Shown here piece by piece: positions 35,507-44,056 of a stretch of 64,000 bases of DNA. Made by a program: the position numbers and the translations under genes. The first letter of the stretch is position 1; every line of letters begins with the position of its first letter. This DNA is from Candidatus Bathyarchaeota archaeon (GTDB lineage Archaea > Thermoproteota > Bathyarchaeia > 40CM-2-53-6). The stretch lies in contig VBBN01000030.1 of NCBI GenBank assembly GCA_005888735.1, positions 62,001-126,000 of the forward strand. Reading direction: 5' to 3'. The notes below the pieces were generated by a model that worked only from the letters and a program-made list of their open reading frames with translations, searched no databases and was not told the origin of the DNA.

Positions 35507-36304
35507 ATGCGAGTCGTAACGATGCTCACTGATTTTGGTCTCAGCGACTCTTATGTCGCTCAGATGAAAGGAGTCATCACCGACCTCTGTCCGACCGCGA
35601 GGATATTCGATATTAGTCACATGGTAAGGCGACACGACATACTTTCGGGCGCTTTTCTCTTAGAAACAGCCGTTCCTTTCTTTCCAAACAACTCCATCCA
35701 TCTCGGAGTAGTTGACCCTGGGGTAGGAGCCGATAGGCTCCCGATAGTGGTCAAAGCGAAGACTGCGACTCTGATCGGTCCCGATAATGGTCTGCTTGAG
35801 CGAGCAGCTCGAAGGCTGGGAGTGATTGCTGTCTACAAGATCGATGTCGCTGAGCTAGAGCTCGGAGAGGTCTCCAGCACGTTCCATGGGCGTGATGTTT
35901 TTGCAAAAACAACAGGAATGCTGGCCTCTGGACTGAGAGCGGAAGATGTTGGCCCGCCGGTTAAGGGTTTAGCAAAACTTCAGCTTCAAGAGGCCGAGGT
36001 GAAGGGAGGGATATTGGAGTGCAGGATCCTTCACATCGATACATTCGGAAACCTGATAACGAATGCTCACAATGCCATGCTGAGAAGACTGACTTCACAA
36101 GGCCTCGTCCCTCAGACGGTTAAGAGCTCTTCGCGGAGCCGACGGGTGCGGATTGCAAAAACCTATTCAGATGCTAGATTGCGAAAACTGGTCGTCTTGG
36201 AGGGTAGTCAGGGTTATGTTGAGGTTGCAGCGAGGGAAGCGGATGCGGACAACATGCTCCACGTTCGAGCCAGGGAGAAGTTGAGGATTCTCTTCTCTAG
36301 GTAG
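35507..36304 (+). CDS. SAM hydroxide adenosyltransferase (DUF62 family)
   Basis: The 265-residue protein starts with VVTMLTDFGLSDSYVAQMKG and has VHLGVVDPGVGADR (written here HLGVVDPGVG), IGPDNGLLERAA, FHGRDVFA and the C-terminal HIDTFGNLITNA, all typical of DUF62 enzymes. They hydrolyse S-adenosylmethionine to adenosine and methionine and are related to fluorinases. The gene end overlaps convergent nadM by 8 bp. Confidence 0.9.
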   Translation: MRVVTMLTDFGLSDSYVAQMKGVITDLCPTARIFDISHMVRRHDILSGAFLLETAVPFFPNNSIHLGVVDPGVGADRLPIVVKAKTATLIGPDNGLLERAARRLGVIAVYKIDVAELELGEVSSTFHGRDVFAKTTGMLASGLRAEDVGPPVKGLAKLQLQEAEVKGGILECRILHIDTFGNLITNAHNAMLRRLTSQGLVPQTVKSSSRSRRVRIAKTYSDARLRKLVVLEGSQGYVEVAAREADADNMLHVRAREKLRILFSR

Positions 36305-36824
36305 GCGTTTTGTCGCTCAGCGATATCTCTCTTATTCTCTCGACGCCTTCAATACTCTTCAAATATTCTGCGACGGCATGAGGTAGAAGACTCTCCCAGT
36401 CCTCAGAGCTCAGCATCCGCCTCCGCACCTCGGTCGCCGTGAAAAATTCTCTTTGGAAGAACGGAATCCTTTCGACGTGAACTCCTGCCTCCTTCAAGAG
36501 ACGAGCAGTCAATGGTTCGTTTGTAAAGGCGACTTGGAAGGCGGGGGTTTGGGACAGTAGGTGAGCAACCCAGACCACGTGAAATTCAGCATCAGGAAGA
36601 GGTGTCACAACGTATTTCGAAGGCTCAATTTTTGCATCCTTCAAAGCCATCCTGATCATGGTCGTTCTCTCCCCGGCCGTGAACGGGTTCTCGACTGTGT
36701 GACTGTTCTGAGCGCTCCCAACAACTATGATTAGCTCATCAACCTGCTTGAGTATGTGATTCACTGCTTCGAGGTGGCCTAGGTGAAAGGGTTGGAATCG
36801 GCCGATGTAGAGCCCGGTTTTCAA
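36297..36824 (-). CDS. nadM: nicotinamide-nucleotide adenylyltransferase, archaeal type
   Basis: The 175-residue protein has the nucleotidyltransferase motif YIGRFQPFHLGH at the start, the conserved GSAQNSHTVENPFTAGER and the later phosphate loop FTATEVRRRM. This is archaeal NadM, which joins NMN and ATP to give NAD. It is directly after ogt on the same strand with no spacer. Confidence 0.93.
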   Translation of the reverse strand: MKTGLYIGRFQPFHLGHLEAVNHILKQVDELIIVVGSAQNSHTVENPFTAGERTTMIRMALKDAKIEPSKYVVTPLPDAEFHVVWVAHLLSQTPAFQVAFTNEPLTARLLKEAGVHVERIPFFQREFFTATEVRRRMLSSEDWESLLPHAVAEYLKSIEGVERIREISLSDKTPT

Positions 36825-37397
36825 TTAGGGTCCTCTAGGCTGCCAGATTGAAGGTGGGACGACCTGATTGTCTACGAACTTTACGCCTTCTCGTTCTAGA
36901 ATCCCTCGCTTCACGAGTGAGCTCGCACTTGAGGGAGCTCCGTTCATGGAGTAGCTTCCAGCGAGTCTACTTGAAGGGACAACGCGGTGGCATGGAACAA
37001 ACAGAGGCCACGGGTTCGCCCCGACCGCATTACCTACTGCACGTGGTCCGGACCCTAGGAATCTTGCAATATGTCCATAAGTCGTCACTCTTCCTACGGG
37101 AATCGTCATGAGAACTCCGTGGACTTTTTCTTGGAAAGGGGTCAGAGGGCCTATCTCGAATGTGAATCTGCCCTGTGACTTTTTCCCATCGAAGAGTTTC
37201 GTAAGCTCGTAAACCAGGGAACTGTTTCCCACTTCTGGGTCCCTCCTCGATATTCTCCGAGAATACTCCAAGAGATGGCTTTTGAGTTGAGGTTTTCGTC
37301 TGGAGAAACCTGAGGCTACAAGATGCTTCTCTTTTGACACTAGCACTCCAAACCACAGGCCCTTGTTGTGCGAAAGGGTGAGTTCTAGAAGGTCCAT
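36825..37397 (-). CDS. ogt: methylated-DNA--protein-cysteine methyltransferase
   Basis: The 190-residue protein holds the active site VPCHRVVPSS with the acceptor Cys, the helix-turn-helix IPVGRVTTYGHIARFLG and the Asn of GNAVGANPWP. It removes alkyl groups from O6-alkylguanine by suicide transfer. The N-terminal domain of about 85 residues is the usual non-catalytic fold. It abuts nadM; the two are likely cotranscribed. Confidence 0.92.
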   Translation of the reverse strand: MDLLELTLSHNKGLWFGVLVSKEKHLVASGFSRRKPQLKSHLLEYSRRISRRDPEVGNSSLVYELTKLFDGKKSQGRFTFEIGPLTPFQEKVHGVLMTIPVGRVTTYGHIARFLGSGPRAVGNAVGANPWPLFVPCHRVVPSSRLAGSYSMNGAPSSASSLVKRGILEREGVKFVDNQVVPPSIWQPRGP

Positions 37398-37455
37398 GAC
37401 GCCGTGTGGATAGCCGGGTTCTCTTTAAGGCAGTGCTGGAGGGAGAGAGTCCGCG

Positions 37456-38550
37456 ATGATCGATATAGACGGAAGTCTGGGCGAGGGCGGCGGTCAGATC
37501 CTTAGAACAAGCATTGCTTTGGCGGCGGTGCTGGGGAGGGATGTTCGAATTCGGAAGATAAGGATGGGACGGCCAGAGCCCGGGCTTAAGGCCCAGCATC
37601 TGGCAGGGGTTAGGGCGGCAGCCTTGATGTGCGACGCCAAGGTGGAGGGTGTGGAAGTTGGCTCCGGCGAGCTGGTTTTCAGGCCTGGCCGGTTAAGAGG
37701 AGGGAGTTTTCGTTTTGACGTTGGAACTGCAGGGAGTATCGGTCTAGTTCTCCAGACTCTGATGCCTCTCAGCGCGTTTCTGCCCGAGAGTCTTGATCTT
37801 GAAGTCACTGGGGGAACTGATGTTAAGTGGAGTCCACCAGTCGATTATCTTCGAATGGTGACCCTGCCCGTGTTGAGATCGATGAAGTATGATGCAGAGG
37901 TGGAGCTCCGAAGGAGGGGGCACTATCCGAGGGGCGGTGGCTTGGCTAAGTTTACTTCGAATCCCTTGGCCTGTCTTGCTCCAATCAACGGTCGAGTGCC
38001 CGGAGCCGTGGGGGTTGTCAATGGTGTTAGTCATGCAGTGGACCTTCCTCGGCATGTTGCTGAGAGACAGGCCGAGTCAGCGAGACGGGTCCTAGCCGCC
38101 AAAGGATTACCTGTCGGTCAGATTATTCTTGACGATTCAAACGGTTCACTTAGCCCTGGGAGTGGGATAGTTCTCTCGATCCGTACGGCAAATGGGGCTG
38201 TTATCGGGGCAGATTGCTTGGGTGAGAGGGGCAAGCCTGCGGAGAGAATTGGTGAAGAAGCAGCACTGCGCCTGGTTGAAGAGGTCGAGTGGAAAGGTTT
38301 CCTTGACAGTCATATGGGAGACATGGTCATTCCGTTCATGGCTCTAGCGAAGGGGGTGTCTGAGGTTACGGTCTCTCGACTCACACATCACTGTCTCACC
38401 AACGCTCGAATCGCAGAGCAAGTCGTTGGGGTCAAGTTCGACGTTAAGGGGGAACTCGGGAAGCCGGGTCTGCTGAGGACAAATGGTCTGGGGCTTGAAG
38501 CCGTCCGGGCTCCCTCTTCCTCCAGCGCACGCCTCCTCTTCCATCCGTGA
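37456..38550 (+). CDS. rtcA: RNA 3'-terminal phosphate cyclase
   Basis: The 364-residue protein starts DGSLGEGGGQILRTSIALA, with GRPEPGLKAQHLAGV and FDVGTAGSIGLVLQ, and ends with the catalytic-His region SRLTHHCLTNARIAEQ. RtcA converts 3' phosphates to 2',3'-cyclic phosphates via an adenylylated His. In archaea, which splice tRNA with RtcB, the enzyme may prepare RNA ends. It stands divergent from ogt, with no rtcB in view. Confidence 0.94.
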   Translation: MIDIDGSLGEGGGQILRTSIALAAVLGRDVRIRKIRMGRPEPGLKAQHLAGVRAAALMCDAKVEGVEVGSGELVFRPGRLRGGSFRFDVGTAGSIGLVLQTLMPLSAFLPESLDLEVTGGTDVKWSPPVDYLRMVTLPVLRSMKYDAEVELRRRGHYPRGGGLAKFTSNPLACLAPINGRVPGAVGVVNGVSHAVDLPRHVAERQAESARRVLAAKGLPVGQIILDDSNGSLSPGSGIVLSIRTANGAVIGADCLGERGKPAERIGEEAALRLVEEVEWKGFLDSHMGDMVIPFMALAKGVSEVTVSRLTHHCLTNARIAEQVVGVKFDVKGELGKPGLLRTNGLGLEAVRAPSSSSARLLFHP

Positions 38551-38806
38551 CTTGTAGCACTCGATGAAATGGGATTTGTGTTTCTCCATCCTTTAGAAGA
38601 AGAGATCCTCTCTGTATTTTGGAGATTTCCGATAGAGCCAATTCTAGCTCGTCTGCCGGAGCGCCCCGATGTCTGTAGGTGAGACTCCAGCCAGACGGGT
38701 CTTTTGCCTGGGCCCTTGATAGTAATTGTCTGAGAGGGTGCTCTCCCATCTTCGCCACGAGAAATCCCGGGAGGACGATATCAAGTCGCTTCTCCGCGAC
38801 GGTAGA

Positions 38807-38813
38807 TTTATAG
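38807..38813 (+). promoter_or_regulatory. TATA box of the second proteasome beta gene
   Basis: TTTATAG lies about 36 bp before the ATG at 38846 and inside the longer open frame beginning at 38726. Its position argues that the gene starts at 38846. Confidence 0.5.
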
Positions 38814-38845
38814 CGACACACGTTGGGGCCCGCTCAGTGTTTAGC

Positions 38846-39451
38846 ATGAGCGAGGAGACCTATATGCCGGGAGCGACTACAGTGGGTGTCGTTTGCAAGG
38901 ACGGAGTGGTTCTTGCTTCCGAGCGACGCTATGCGTACGGCTCATTTGTAATGAGCAAGGTAGCGAAGAAAGTGTTCAAAATAACCGACAATATTGGAGT
39001 TGCGTGCGCGGGAATCATAGGGGACATGCAGGTTCTTTCACGCGAGGCGTTAGCTTACATGAGCATCTACCGGTATGAGAGAGGAAGACAGGCGACTGTC
39101 AAGAACGCCGCCAAAGTCATGGTGAACATTCTCTCATCCCGGAGGATGTTTCCCTATCTTGCCCAGACTATTATCGCTGGTGTGGATGAGGGAAAGCCGG
39201 ACCTCTACGTCCTCGACCCGATTGGCTCTGTTCTCGGAGACAAGTTTGCTGCTGTAGGGACAGGCGCCGAGGTAGCGATGGGTGTCTTGGAGTCGGAATA
39301 CCGTGAGGGTCTGTCCGTGGAAGAGGCAACGCCGATAATCCTCAGAGCGGTCAAATCCGCCATTGCGAGAGACATCTCAAGCGGAGATGGGGTGGATTTG
39401 ATGATCATAACGAGCGAAGGGATTCGCGAAGAAGCATCGAAGTTCGCCTGA
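38846..39451 (+). CDS. psmB: proteasome subunit beta (second copy)
   Basis: From the ATG at 38846 the protein is 201 residues with a nine-residue propeptide (MSEETYMPGA-type) before TTVGVVCKDGV, whose first Thr becomes catalytic. Other features are LASERRYAYG, the Lys in VAKKVFKI, GTGAEVAMGVLES and SSGDGVDLMII. The Glu in ASERR matches the form seen in Thermoplasma. Having two beta subunits that differ in prosegment and pocket residues suggests mixed rings. Confidence 0.92.
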   Translation: MSEETYMPGATTVGVVCKDGVVLASERRYAYGSFVMSKVAKKVFKITDNIGVACAGIIGDMQVLSREALAYMSIYRYERGRQATVKNAAKVMVNILSSRRMFPYLAQTIIAGVDEGKPDLYVLDPIGSVLGDKFAAVGTGAEVAMGVLESEYREGLSVEEATPIILRAVKSAIARDISSGDGVDLMIITSEGIREEASKFA

Positions 39452-39521
39452 CAATTTCGGGCTCGTTGCGATTCATCTCGTTATAAGGCGGCAATGCCAC
39501 CTTTCGAACGGGACGACGCGC

Positions 39522-40160
39522 ATGCTCTCGAGAAAAGACTTGGCCGCGATTCAGTCGGAGCTTTCGAGCTTTGACCAGGTACGTGAGGCTTCTCTTGGGC
39601 TATCAAGAGAGGCGACTCGGCTCTCCGGGTCCTCGATACTGGAAGTCCACCGCGGAGAGTTGAAGCGAGCTGGCGTTACGATTGAAAAGGTCAAGAGCTC
39701 GCTTGGGAGAATCGATGAATTGTCGCGTGATTTTCCCGAGTTGAGGTCAGCGGCGAGTGTCCTTGTGGCTCACCAGGAATTCGTTGAGGCCTCTACCCTG
39801 TTATCTTTTGTCGAGAGGGGAAAGGTTCCTTCGTTGAAGGATTTGGGTGTCGATTCCAAGCCGTACGTGCTGGGACTCTTGGACGTTATCGGGGAGTTTC
39901 GCAGGATGGTCCTCAACTTTTTGCGAAAGGGAGAGGTGAAGAAGGCTGAGTCTGTTCTGACGGTTATGGAGTCTCTGTATGAGGATCTTCAGGGTCTTAA
40001 CCATACTTCAATTGTTCCGACTTTCAGGGTGAAGATGGACGCAGCTAGGCGCATTGTTGAAACAACGAGGGGTGATGTGGTTACGGAGGCGAGGCGTTTC
40101 TCTCTTGAGCAGGCGCTCACAGGGCTGGAGAAAAGGCTTGCAAGCCGCTCTAAGTCCTGA
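39522..40160 (+). CDS. translin-family protein
   Basis: The 212-residue, all-helical protein carries the translin/TRAX pattern, in particular REATRLSGSSILEVHRGE near the N-terminus, the middle YVLGLLDVIGEFRRMVL with its conserved Glu, and VMESLYEDLQGL in the C-terminal part. Archaeal translin-like proteins are related to the C3PO RNase subunits and form octameric barrels that bind RNA. The endonuclease V gene starts inside or just after its end. Confidence 0.85.
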   Translation: MLSRKDLAAIQSELSSFDQVREASLGLSREATRLSGSSILEVHRGELKRAGVTIEKVKSSLGRIDELSRDFPELRSAASVLVAHQEFVEASTLLSFVERGKVPSLKDLGVDSKPYVLGLLDVIGEFRRMVLNFLRKGEVKKAESVLTVMESLYEDLQGLNHTSIVPTFRVKMDAARRIVETTRGDVVTEARRFSLEQALTGLEKRLASRSKS

Positions 40161-40802
40161 CTGTGCCGAATTGTTTCGGTTCGCTGACGCCGCCTCCGCC
40201 GCCGACCTTCAGGTGAAACTTGCTTCCCGTGTTAGCGACGAGACGCCGCTCGGATTCCATCTACGGTTCATTTGCGGTCTCGATGCTTCATATTCAAACG
40301 GGGACGGGGATGGGTGTTGCGGCGGTTTGGGACCTTGAAAAGACAGAGGTTGTAGAGGTTCGAAGCGTTGAGAGAGAGGTGGATGTGGAATATTTTTCCA
40401 GGGCTATTCGGTTTTCGGGAAGGCCCGCTGGTCTTGGCTGCTATGAGAAATTTGACTGTTGAGCCGGATGTGTCCCTTGTGGATGGGCATGGGAGATCTC
40501 ACCCGAGAAGGTTTGGACTTGCATGTCACGTCGGCTTGACTCTAGGAAAGCCCACGATCGGCATGGCAAAGAGCACCTTCTTTGGACGGAGGAACGGAGC
40601 TGAGCTGCTTGGCCCCGATGGGTCTGTCCTTGCCAGGATTCTTGAAAATGGGAAGAGATCGCGTTACGTTAGCGTTGGACATCTGATCCGACTCGAGGAT
40701 GCCTTTGCACTAGTTGAGGTCTGTGTCAAAGGCGGGCGCATTGTGCCTCTTGGACTAGCTCACGATGAGTCGGTGCGGCTGGCGAAGGAGGACTACCGCT
40801 GA
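40138..40802 (+). CDS. nfi: endonuclease V, with two apparent +1 frameshifts
   Basis: The family sequence is complete but spread over three frames. FICGLDASYSNG (first catalytic Asp) is in one, then MGVAAVWDLEKTEVVEVRS and DVEYF in the next, and PGLFGFREGPLVLAAM, SLVDGHGRSHPRRFGLA and GKPTIGMAKS in the third. The shifts lie at a GGGG run near 40306 and a TTTTT run near 40395; removing one base from each restores a single frame. They may be sequencing errors. The enzyme nicks DNA or RNA beside deoxyinosine or inosine. A TTG at 40138 after GGAG is the likely start. Confidence 0.75.
40784..40792 (+). promoter_or_regulatory. ribosome-binding site that sets a CTG start for riboflavin kinase
   Basis: GAAGGAGGA is followed after 6 bases by CTG (40799-40801), which overlaps the stop of endonuclease V as CTGA. 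The next in-frame ATG is 84 bases further, inside the winged helix. Confidence 0.6.
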
Positions 40803-41488
40803 AGCCCTCGCATCTTCTGTTCCTGTACAAGCTAGCGGAGCTTGGTGCACACGAGAAAGAGATTCCTCTCACAACAGGGGATGTGGCCGGGGCTGTTGGC
40901 TCGTCACAGCAAACTGCTTCTAGACGGTTGATCGAGATGGAGTCTGACGGTTTGGTTGTGAGAACCAAAGTTGGAAGGAACCAGAGGATTCAGATTACCA
41001 CTGCAGGCTTGGGGCAATTGACCTTCATGCACCACGTCTTGAGACGAGTTTTCGAGTCTCCGAAAGACAACCTGATTATTCACGGCATTGTCTTCACAGG
41101 ACTCTCGGAGGGCTCGTACTACGTGGGTCTGGAGGGCTACAGGAAACAGTTCAGGGCGAAGCTAGGCTTCGACCCCTATCCTGGTACCCTTAACCTTCGG
41201 GTAAAGAGGGAAGACTTGAACGAGCGAAGGATGTTGGAGAGCTTTCCTTCCGTTTATATTGAGGGTTTTGCTAATGAGAAGCGAACCTACGGGCCCGCGA
41301 AATGCTTCAGAGCTATTGTGAATAACAAAGTGAGTTCGGCGATTATTGTTCCGATAAGAGCGCATTACGGTGAAGACGTGATTGAGCTGATATCACCACA
41401 CCATTTGCGGAAGCAGCTCAAACTGAAAGACGGAGACGTCGTAACGGTCAAAGTACTTCTCCAGGCTCGGGGTCCATCATCGCAATAG
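40799..41488 (+). CDS. ribK: CTP-dependent riboflavin kinase with N-terminal winged helix
   Basis: The C-terminal 130 residues are archaeal RibK: HGIVFTGLSEGSYYVGLEGY, GFDPYPGTLNLRV, and VIELISPHHLRKQLKLKDGD at the end. It phosphorylates riboflavin to FMN with CTP. The N-terminal part (KPSHLLFLYKLAELGAHEKE, then QQTASRRLIEMESDGLV) is a winged helix, a fusion known in archaea that can make it a riboflavin-sensing repressor. That domain starts right after a CTG at 40799 with a strong upstream ribosome-binding site, so I place the start there (229 aa) and not at the ATG 40883 that would cut off the first helix. Confidence 0.85.
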   Translation: MKPSHLLFLYKLAELGAHEKEIPLTTGDVAGAVGSSQQTASRRLIEMESDGLVVRTKVGRNQRIQITTAGLGQLTFMHHVLRRVFESPKDNLIIHGIVFTGLSEGSYYVGLEGYRKQFRAKLGFDPYPGTLNLRVKREDLNERRMLESFPSVYIEGFANEKRTYGPAKCFRAIVNNKVSSAIIVPIRAHYGEDVIELISPHHLRKQLKLKDGDVVTVKVLLQARGPSSQ

Positions 41489-41802
41489 GGATTCTCGAAC
41501 AATTCTACGTTCTGTCCCTCTGGCCTGGAATTACCAATTTCACCTCTCAAATGGCCGCGTCCGTACCCGGTCGTGTTTCCAGGGCTCGTTTTTCAGTCTG
41601 GTGTGGAGAATGGGCGATTTCTCGCTGACAGGGGGTAAAATGGGCGACTGTTCAGTCTTCATTATCATGCGTTCGTATGCAAATCGAACGGGGGCCTGTT
41701 GTGCTCGTTCATGGTCGTTGACAGATCGCGAATCAGGGCTTGTTTTGGGCTATCAGACGCATGAAATTTTCCTTGGGCAATTTCACTTGCTAGCTGCAGA
41801 TC
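41489..41802. other. 314-bp gap between convergent genes, mostly a dispersed repeat
   Basis: No gene is seen here. The stretch holds repeat copy B (41545-41750). Apart from the repeat, nothing is recognised. Confidence 0.6.
41545..41750 (+). repeat. dispersed repeat, copy B
   Basis: It starts TCTCAAATGGCCGCGTCCGT and has CAGGGCTCGTTTTTCAGTCT, GTGTGGAGAATGGGCGATTT and, at 41720, GACAGATCGCGAATCAGGGC. Both ends match copy A (25801-26010) with the same spacing of about 175 bp, while the middle differs. It lies between the 3' ends of ribK and the cytidylyltransferase gene. Confidence 0.7.
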
Positions 41803-42264
41803 TCATGACCCTCCAGTCAATCTCGATGCTTTTCTAATCACCCGGCATTTCAACCTGGTACTACTGTCAAGGCCTACGGGACCGAAGTGGGCAATTTGAA
41901 CGACTCGAATGGGTAGCTCTTCTTTCTTCACGATACGCTCGACAGTCTTCTTGATATCATTCTGGTCGTAGCCGACACACACGATGTCCGGTTTGATTTC
42001 GCGGAGGATGCCGAAATAGTCTGCCTCTTCCCGGCCGAGGATTGCCTTGTCAACTGGCTTCAACGCTGCTACCAGTTCCCGGCGACTCTTCTCAGGAAGC
42101 ACAGGCCTCTTTCCCTTCCTCTTCATAACCGTCTTGTCCCGGGCTATCACGACTATCAGTCTGGCGTTTGGTCCCCCTTGCCGCCTAGACTCTTGTAAGA
42201 ACTTGACATGGCCTGGGTGAAGAATATCGAATACTCCCGTGGCTAGTACTGTTCGCCCTGCCAA
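41803..42264 (-). CDS. ribL: FAD synthetase / cytidylyltransferase-family nucleotidyltransferase
   Basis: The 153-residue protein has VLATGVFDILHPGHVKFLQE with the HxGH nucleotide motif, VIARDKTVMKRKGKRPV, PDIVCVGYDQND and the closing SSTRLKCRVIRKA. This fits archaeal RibL, which makes FAD from FMN. Its neighbour across the repeat gap is ribK, so both flavin steps are encoded side by side (convergent). A glycerol-3-phosphate cytidylyltransferase is the other possibility. Confidence 0.85.
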   Translation of the reverse strand: MAGRTVLATGVFDILHPGHVKFLQESRRQGGPNARLIVVIARDKTVMKRKGKRPVLPEKSRRELVAALKPVDKAILGREEADYFGILREIKPDIVCVGYDQNDIKKTVERIVKKEELPIRVVQIAHFGPVGLDSSTRLKCRVIRKASRLTGGS

Positions 42265-42326
42265 GCCCGGTCTTGAGAGACGCCGTTCTCATGCGATTAG
42301 ATATGAATGCTTTCGAGGGGACAGGA

Positions 42327-42893
42327 CTAGACCGTGAGGCCTTTCTTAGGGTCGCCTTTCGGCTCATACTTCAATGTGATAGCTGCTGAACGATTTTCAA
42401 GCTGGACCCCTTTCTTCTTCGGTGTAACCGCAACAGGCGTATACCCGCTGATTATCGCATAGGAAGTCGTCTCGTGTCCATTTTCCGTGCAGCGGAGTTG
42501 CAGCTTGAACAGTGGCTCTCCATGTGTAAAAACCATGTGCGTTTGCTCGGTGCCGACCACTATAGCGGGGCCTGAACACGTTGTGCAGGCGAGTTCTCCG
42601 TGCTTTGCAATTTTGAGGCCGCAGTCAGGACACCAGACGTCCTCTTCGGGGCGTTCTACGAAAATGGACTGCCATACGCCGAGGTGTTTTCTCGACCCGC
42701 ATTCCTGCCACTCCTTCTCAGTTAGCCGCGTAGGCTTGTATGTCCAAGAGGCTTCTTCCTTCCAACGGGTGAAGTGTTCTGTTCCTTCTTCGCAGTCCTT
42801 GTGGTAGAAGATTCGGGCCCTATCGGTTGTGAAGACAGCTGAAGCGAGTTCCTCCCTGTGAATGCTTTTTCCGCACCTAGCGCAGGTCTCCAT
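42327..42893 (-). CDS. zinc-ribbon protein of unknown function
   Basis: The 188-residue protein has an N-terminal CARCGKSIHREEL with a HKDC ahead, resembling a treble-clef, and a second CPDCGLKIAKHGELACTTC ribbon near residue 95. The C-terminal half is beta-rich. It has no membrane segment. No family is recognised. It precedes ribL on the same strand with a gap of 62 bp. Confidence 0.6.
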   Translation of the reverse strand: METCARCGKSIHREELASAVFTTDRARIFYHKDCEEGTEHFTRWKEEASWTYKPTRLTEKEWQECGSRKHLGVWQSIFVERPEEDVWCPDCGLKIAKHGELACTTCSGPAIVVGTEQTHMVFTHGEPLFKLQLRCTENGHETTSYAIISGYTPVAVTPKKKGVQLENRSAAITLKYEPKGDPKKGLTV

Positions 42894-42958
42894 TTTCTTC
42901 CAAACAGTTCCACTCTTAAATTGTTAGATTTCAGGGAGTTGTAACTCTGGAGACGAGC

Positions 42959-43213
42959 CTATGGCTCTATGAGCTCTAAGAATTTGAGAGCGTCGAGTAA
43001 GCCTTCTGCGTAGGTTACGCAGGCCAGAGCGGTAACCGATTGCTGCTTGCCTGCATAGTATTTGGCGTCGTTAGTGTACCGGGCGGCCACTTCAATGGTC
43101 TTGTCCACCTTCTCCTTGGAGATTTGCAGGGGAGTCCGAGGCTTCAGATGAGCCAACGTCACTGTCATAGTTTCAATGTAGGTCGTGGCTCGCTCTGCGG
43201 CATCCTCTGTCAT
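42959..43213 (-). CDS. DUF357 family protein
   Basis: The 84-residue helical protein has the DUF357 core ERATTYIETMTVTLAHL, ARYTNDAKYYAGKQQSVTAL and CVTYAEGLLDALKFL. The function is unknown. It overlaps dphB by 4 bp and follows it; this pairing with diphthine synthase is found in other archaea, which suggests a link to translation. Confidence 0.85.
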   Translation of the reverse strand: MTEDAAERATTYIETMTVTLAHLKPRTPLQISKEKVDKTIEVAARYTNDAKYYAGKQQSVTALACVTYAEGLLDALKFLELIEP

Positions 43214-43989
43214 CGGTAGTCCTCCAGATCCGTGTCCGATGCCCCCGAGAAGACTTTGAGCGCCTCCGCCTCCATGAAATGGAGTCTGCTTGGAATGACT
43301 ATTGTGTGGGGAGTATCGCCGAACGCGACCGCTTTGAGTTCTCTTCCCCGCGCTGCCCGCACTTTTTCGTCTGGCGATCCGATTCGTGCGGCGCCGACAA
43401 CTAACCAGTCGTCAAGCTCAGACAGGACTGTTCCGAGAAGGAGCAGGGCGTTGCCGATGGACAAGGAACTCCCTTTGCCTCGGTCAGTATCCAAGAGCAG
43501 AAGTGTGTGAAGACCTCGATCCTTGTTATTCAAAACGGTATCGATAATGGAGGATGGGACGAGGGTTGAGTTGGGCAGGGTCGTGGACTTTCCGAACTTA
43601 TGATTCTGGAGACCCGTCGCCCCGCAAACCGCTGTCACTATTGAAGCCGCGTGAATTATTCGTGAGTTGATTCCCCGCTCCGCTAGTGAGAGTCGTACTG
43701 AGACGTGTGTCGTGGAAACTAGCGGGTCGCCGGGGACGAGCAACACGGAGTCTTTCTTCTCAGCCGCTAGAATGATTTCTCGGCCATTTTCGTCTTCGAG
43801 TTGCTCTCTGCTGAGAATTGTTACTTTCTTACCCAAGAGGGTCTCTAGCTCTTGTAGGTTGAGGTTGGGCATTGGATTAGTGTAAAATTCCGCGAACACA
43901 CTGGAGGCGCGCCTAGCCTCTTGAAGACCTTCGAGAGACAGCCCCTTCTCGCTATCAAGGCCGAGCCCAATGAACGTCACCCGAGCCAT
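43210..43989 (-). CDS. dphB: diphthine synthase
   Basis: The 259-residue methyltransferase has VTFIGLGLDSEKGLSLEG, LVPGDPLVSTTHVSVR, HAASIVTAVCGATGLQNHKFG and HTIVIPSRLHFMEAEAL. It adds methyl groups to the modified histidine of elongation factor 2 in diphthamide synthesis, using SAM. It is first in a two-gene operon with the DUF357 gene (4-bp overlap). Confidence 0.94.
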   Translation of the reverse strand: MARVTFIGLGLDSEKGLSLEGLQEARRASSVFAEFYTNPMPNLNLQELETLLGKKVTILSREQLEDENGREIILAAEKKDSVLLVPGDPLVSTTHVSVRLSLAERGINSRIIHAASIVTAVCGATGLQNHKFGKSTTLPNSTLVPSSIIDTVLNNKDRGLHTLLLLDTDRGKGSSLSIGNALLLLGTVLSELDDWLVVGAARIGSPDEKVRAARGRELKAVAFGDTPHTIVIPSRLHFMEAEALKVFSGASDTDLEDYR

Positions 43990-44056
43990 GGTCGTCCCTC
44001 ATCCACGCTCCTCTAAAAGGCGCGGTCTGGATTGGTTTCGCGATCATGAGATGGGG

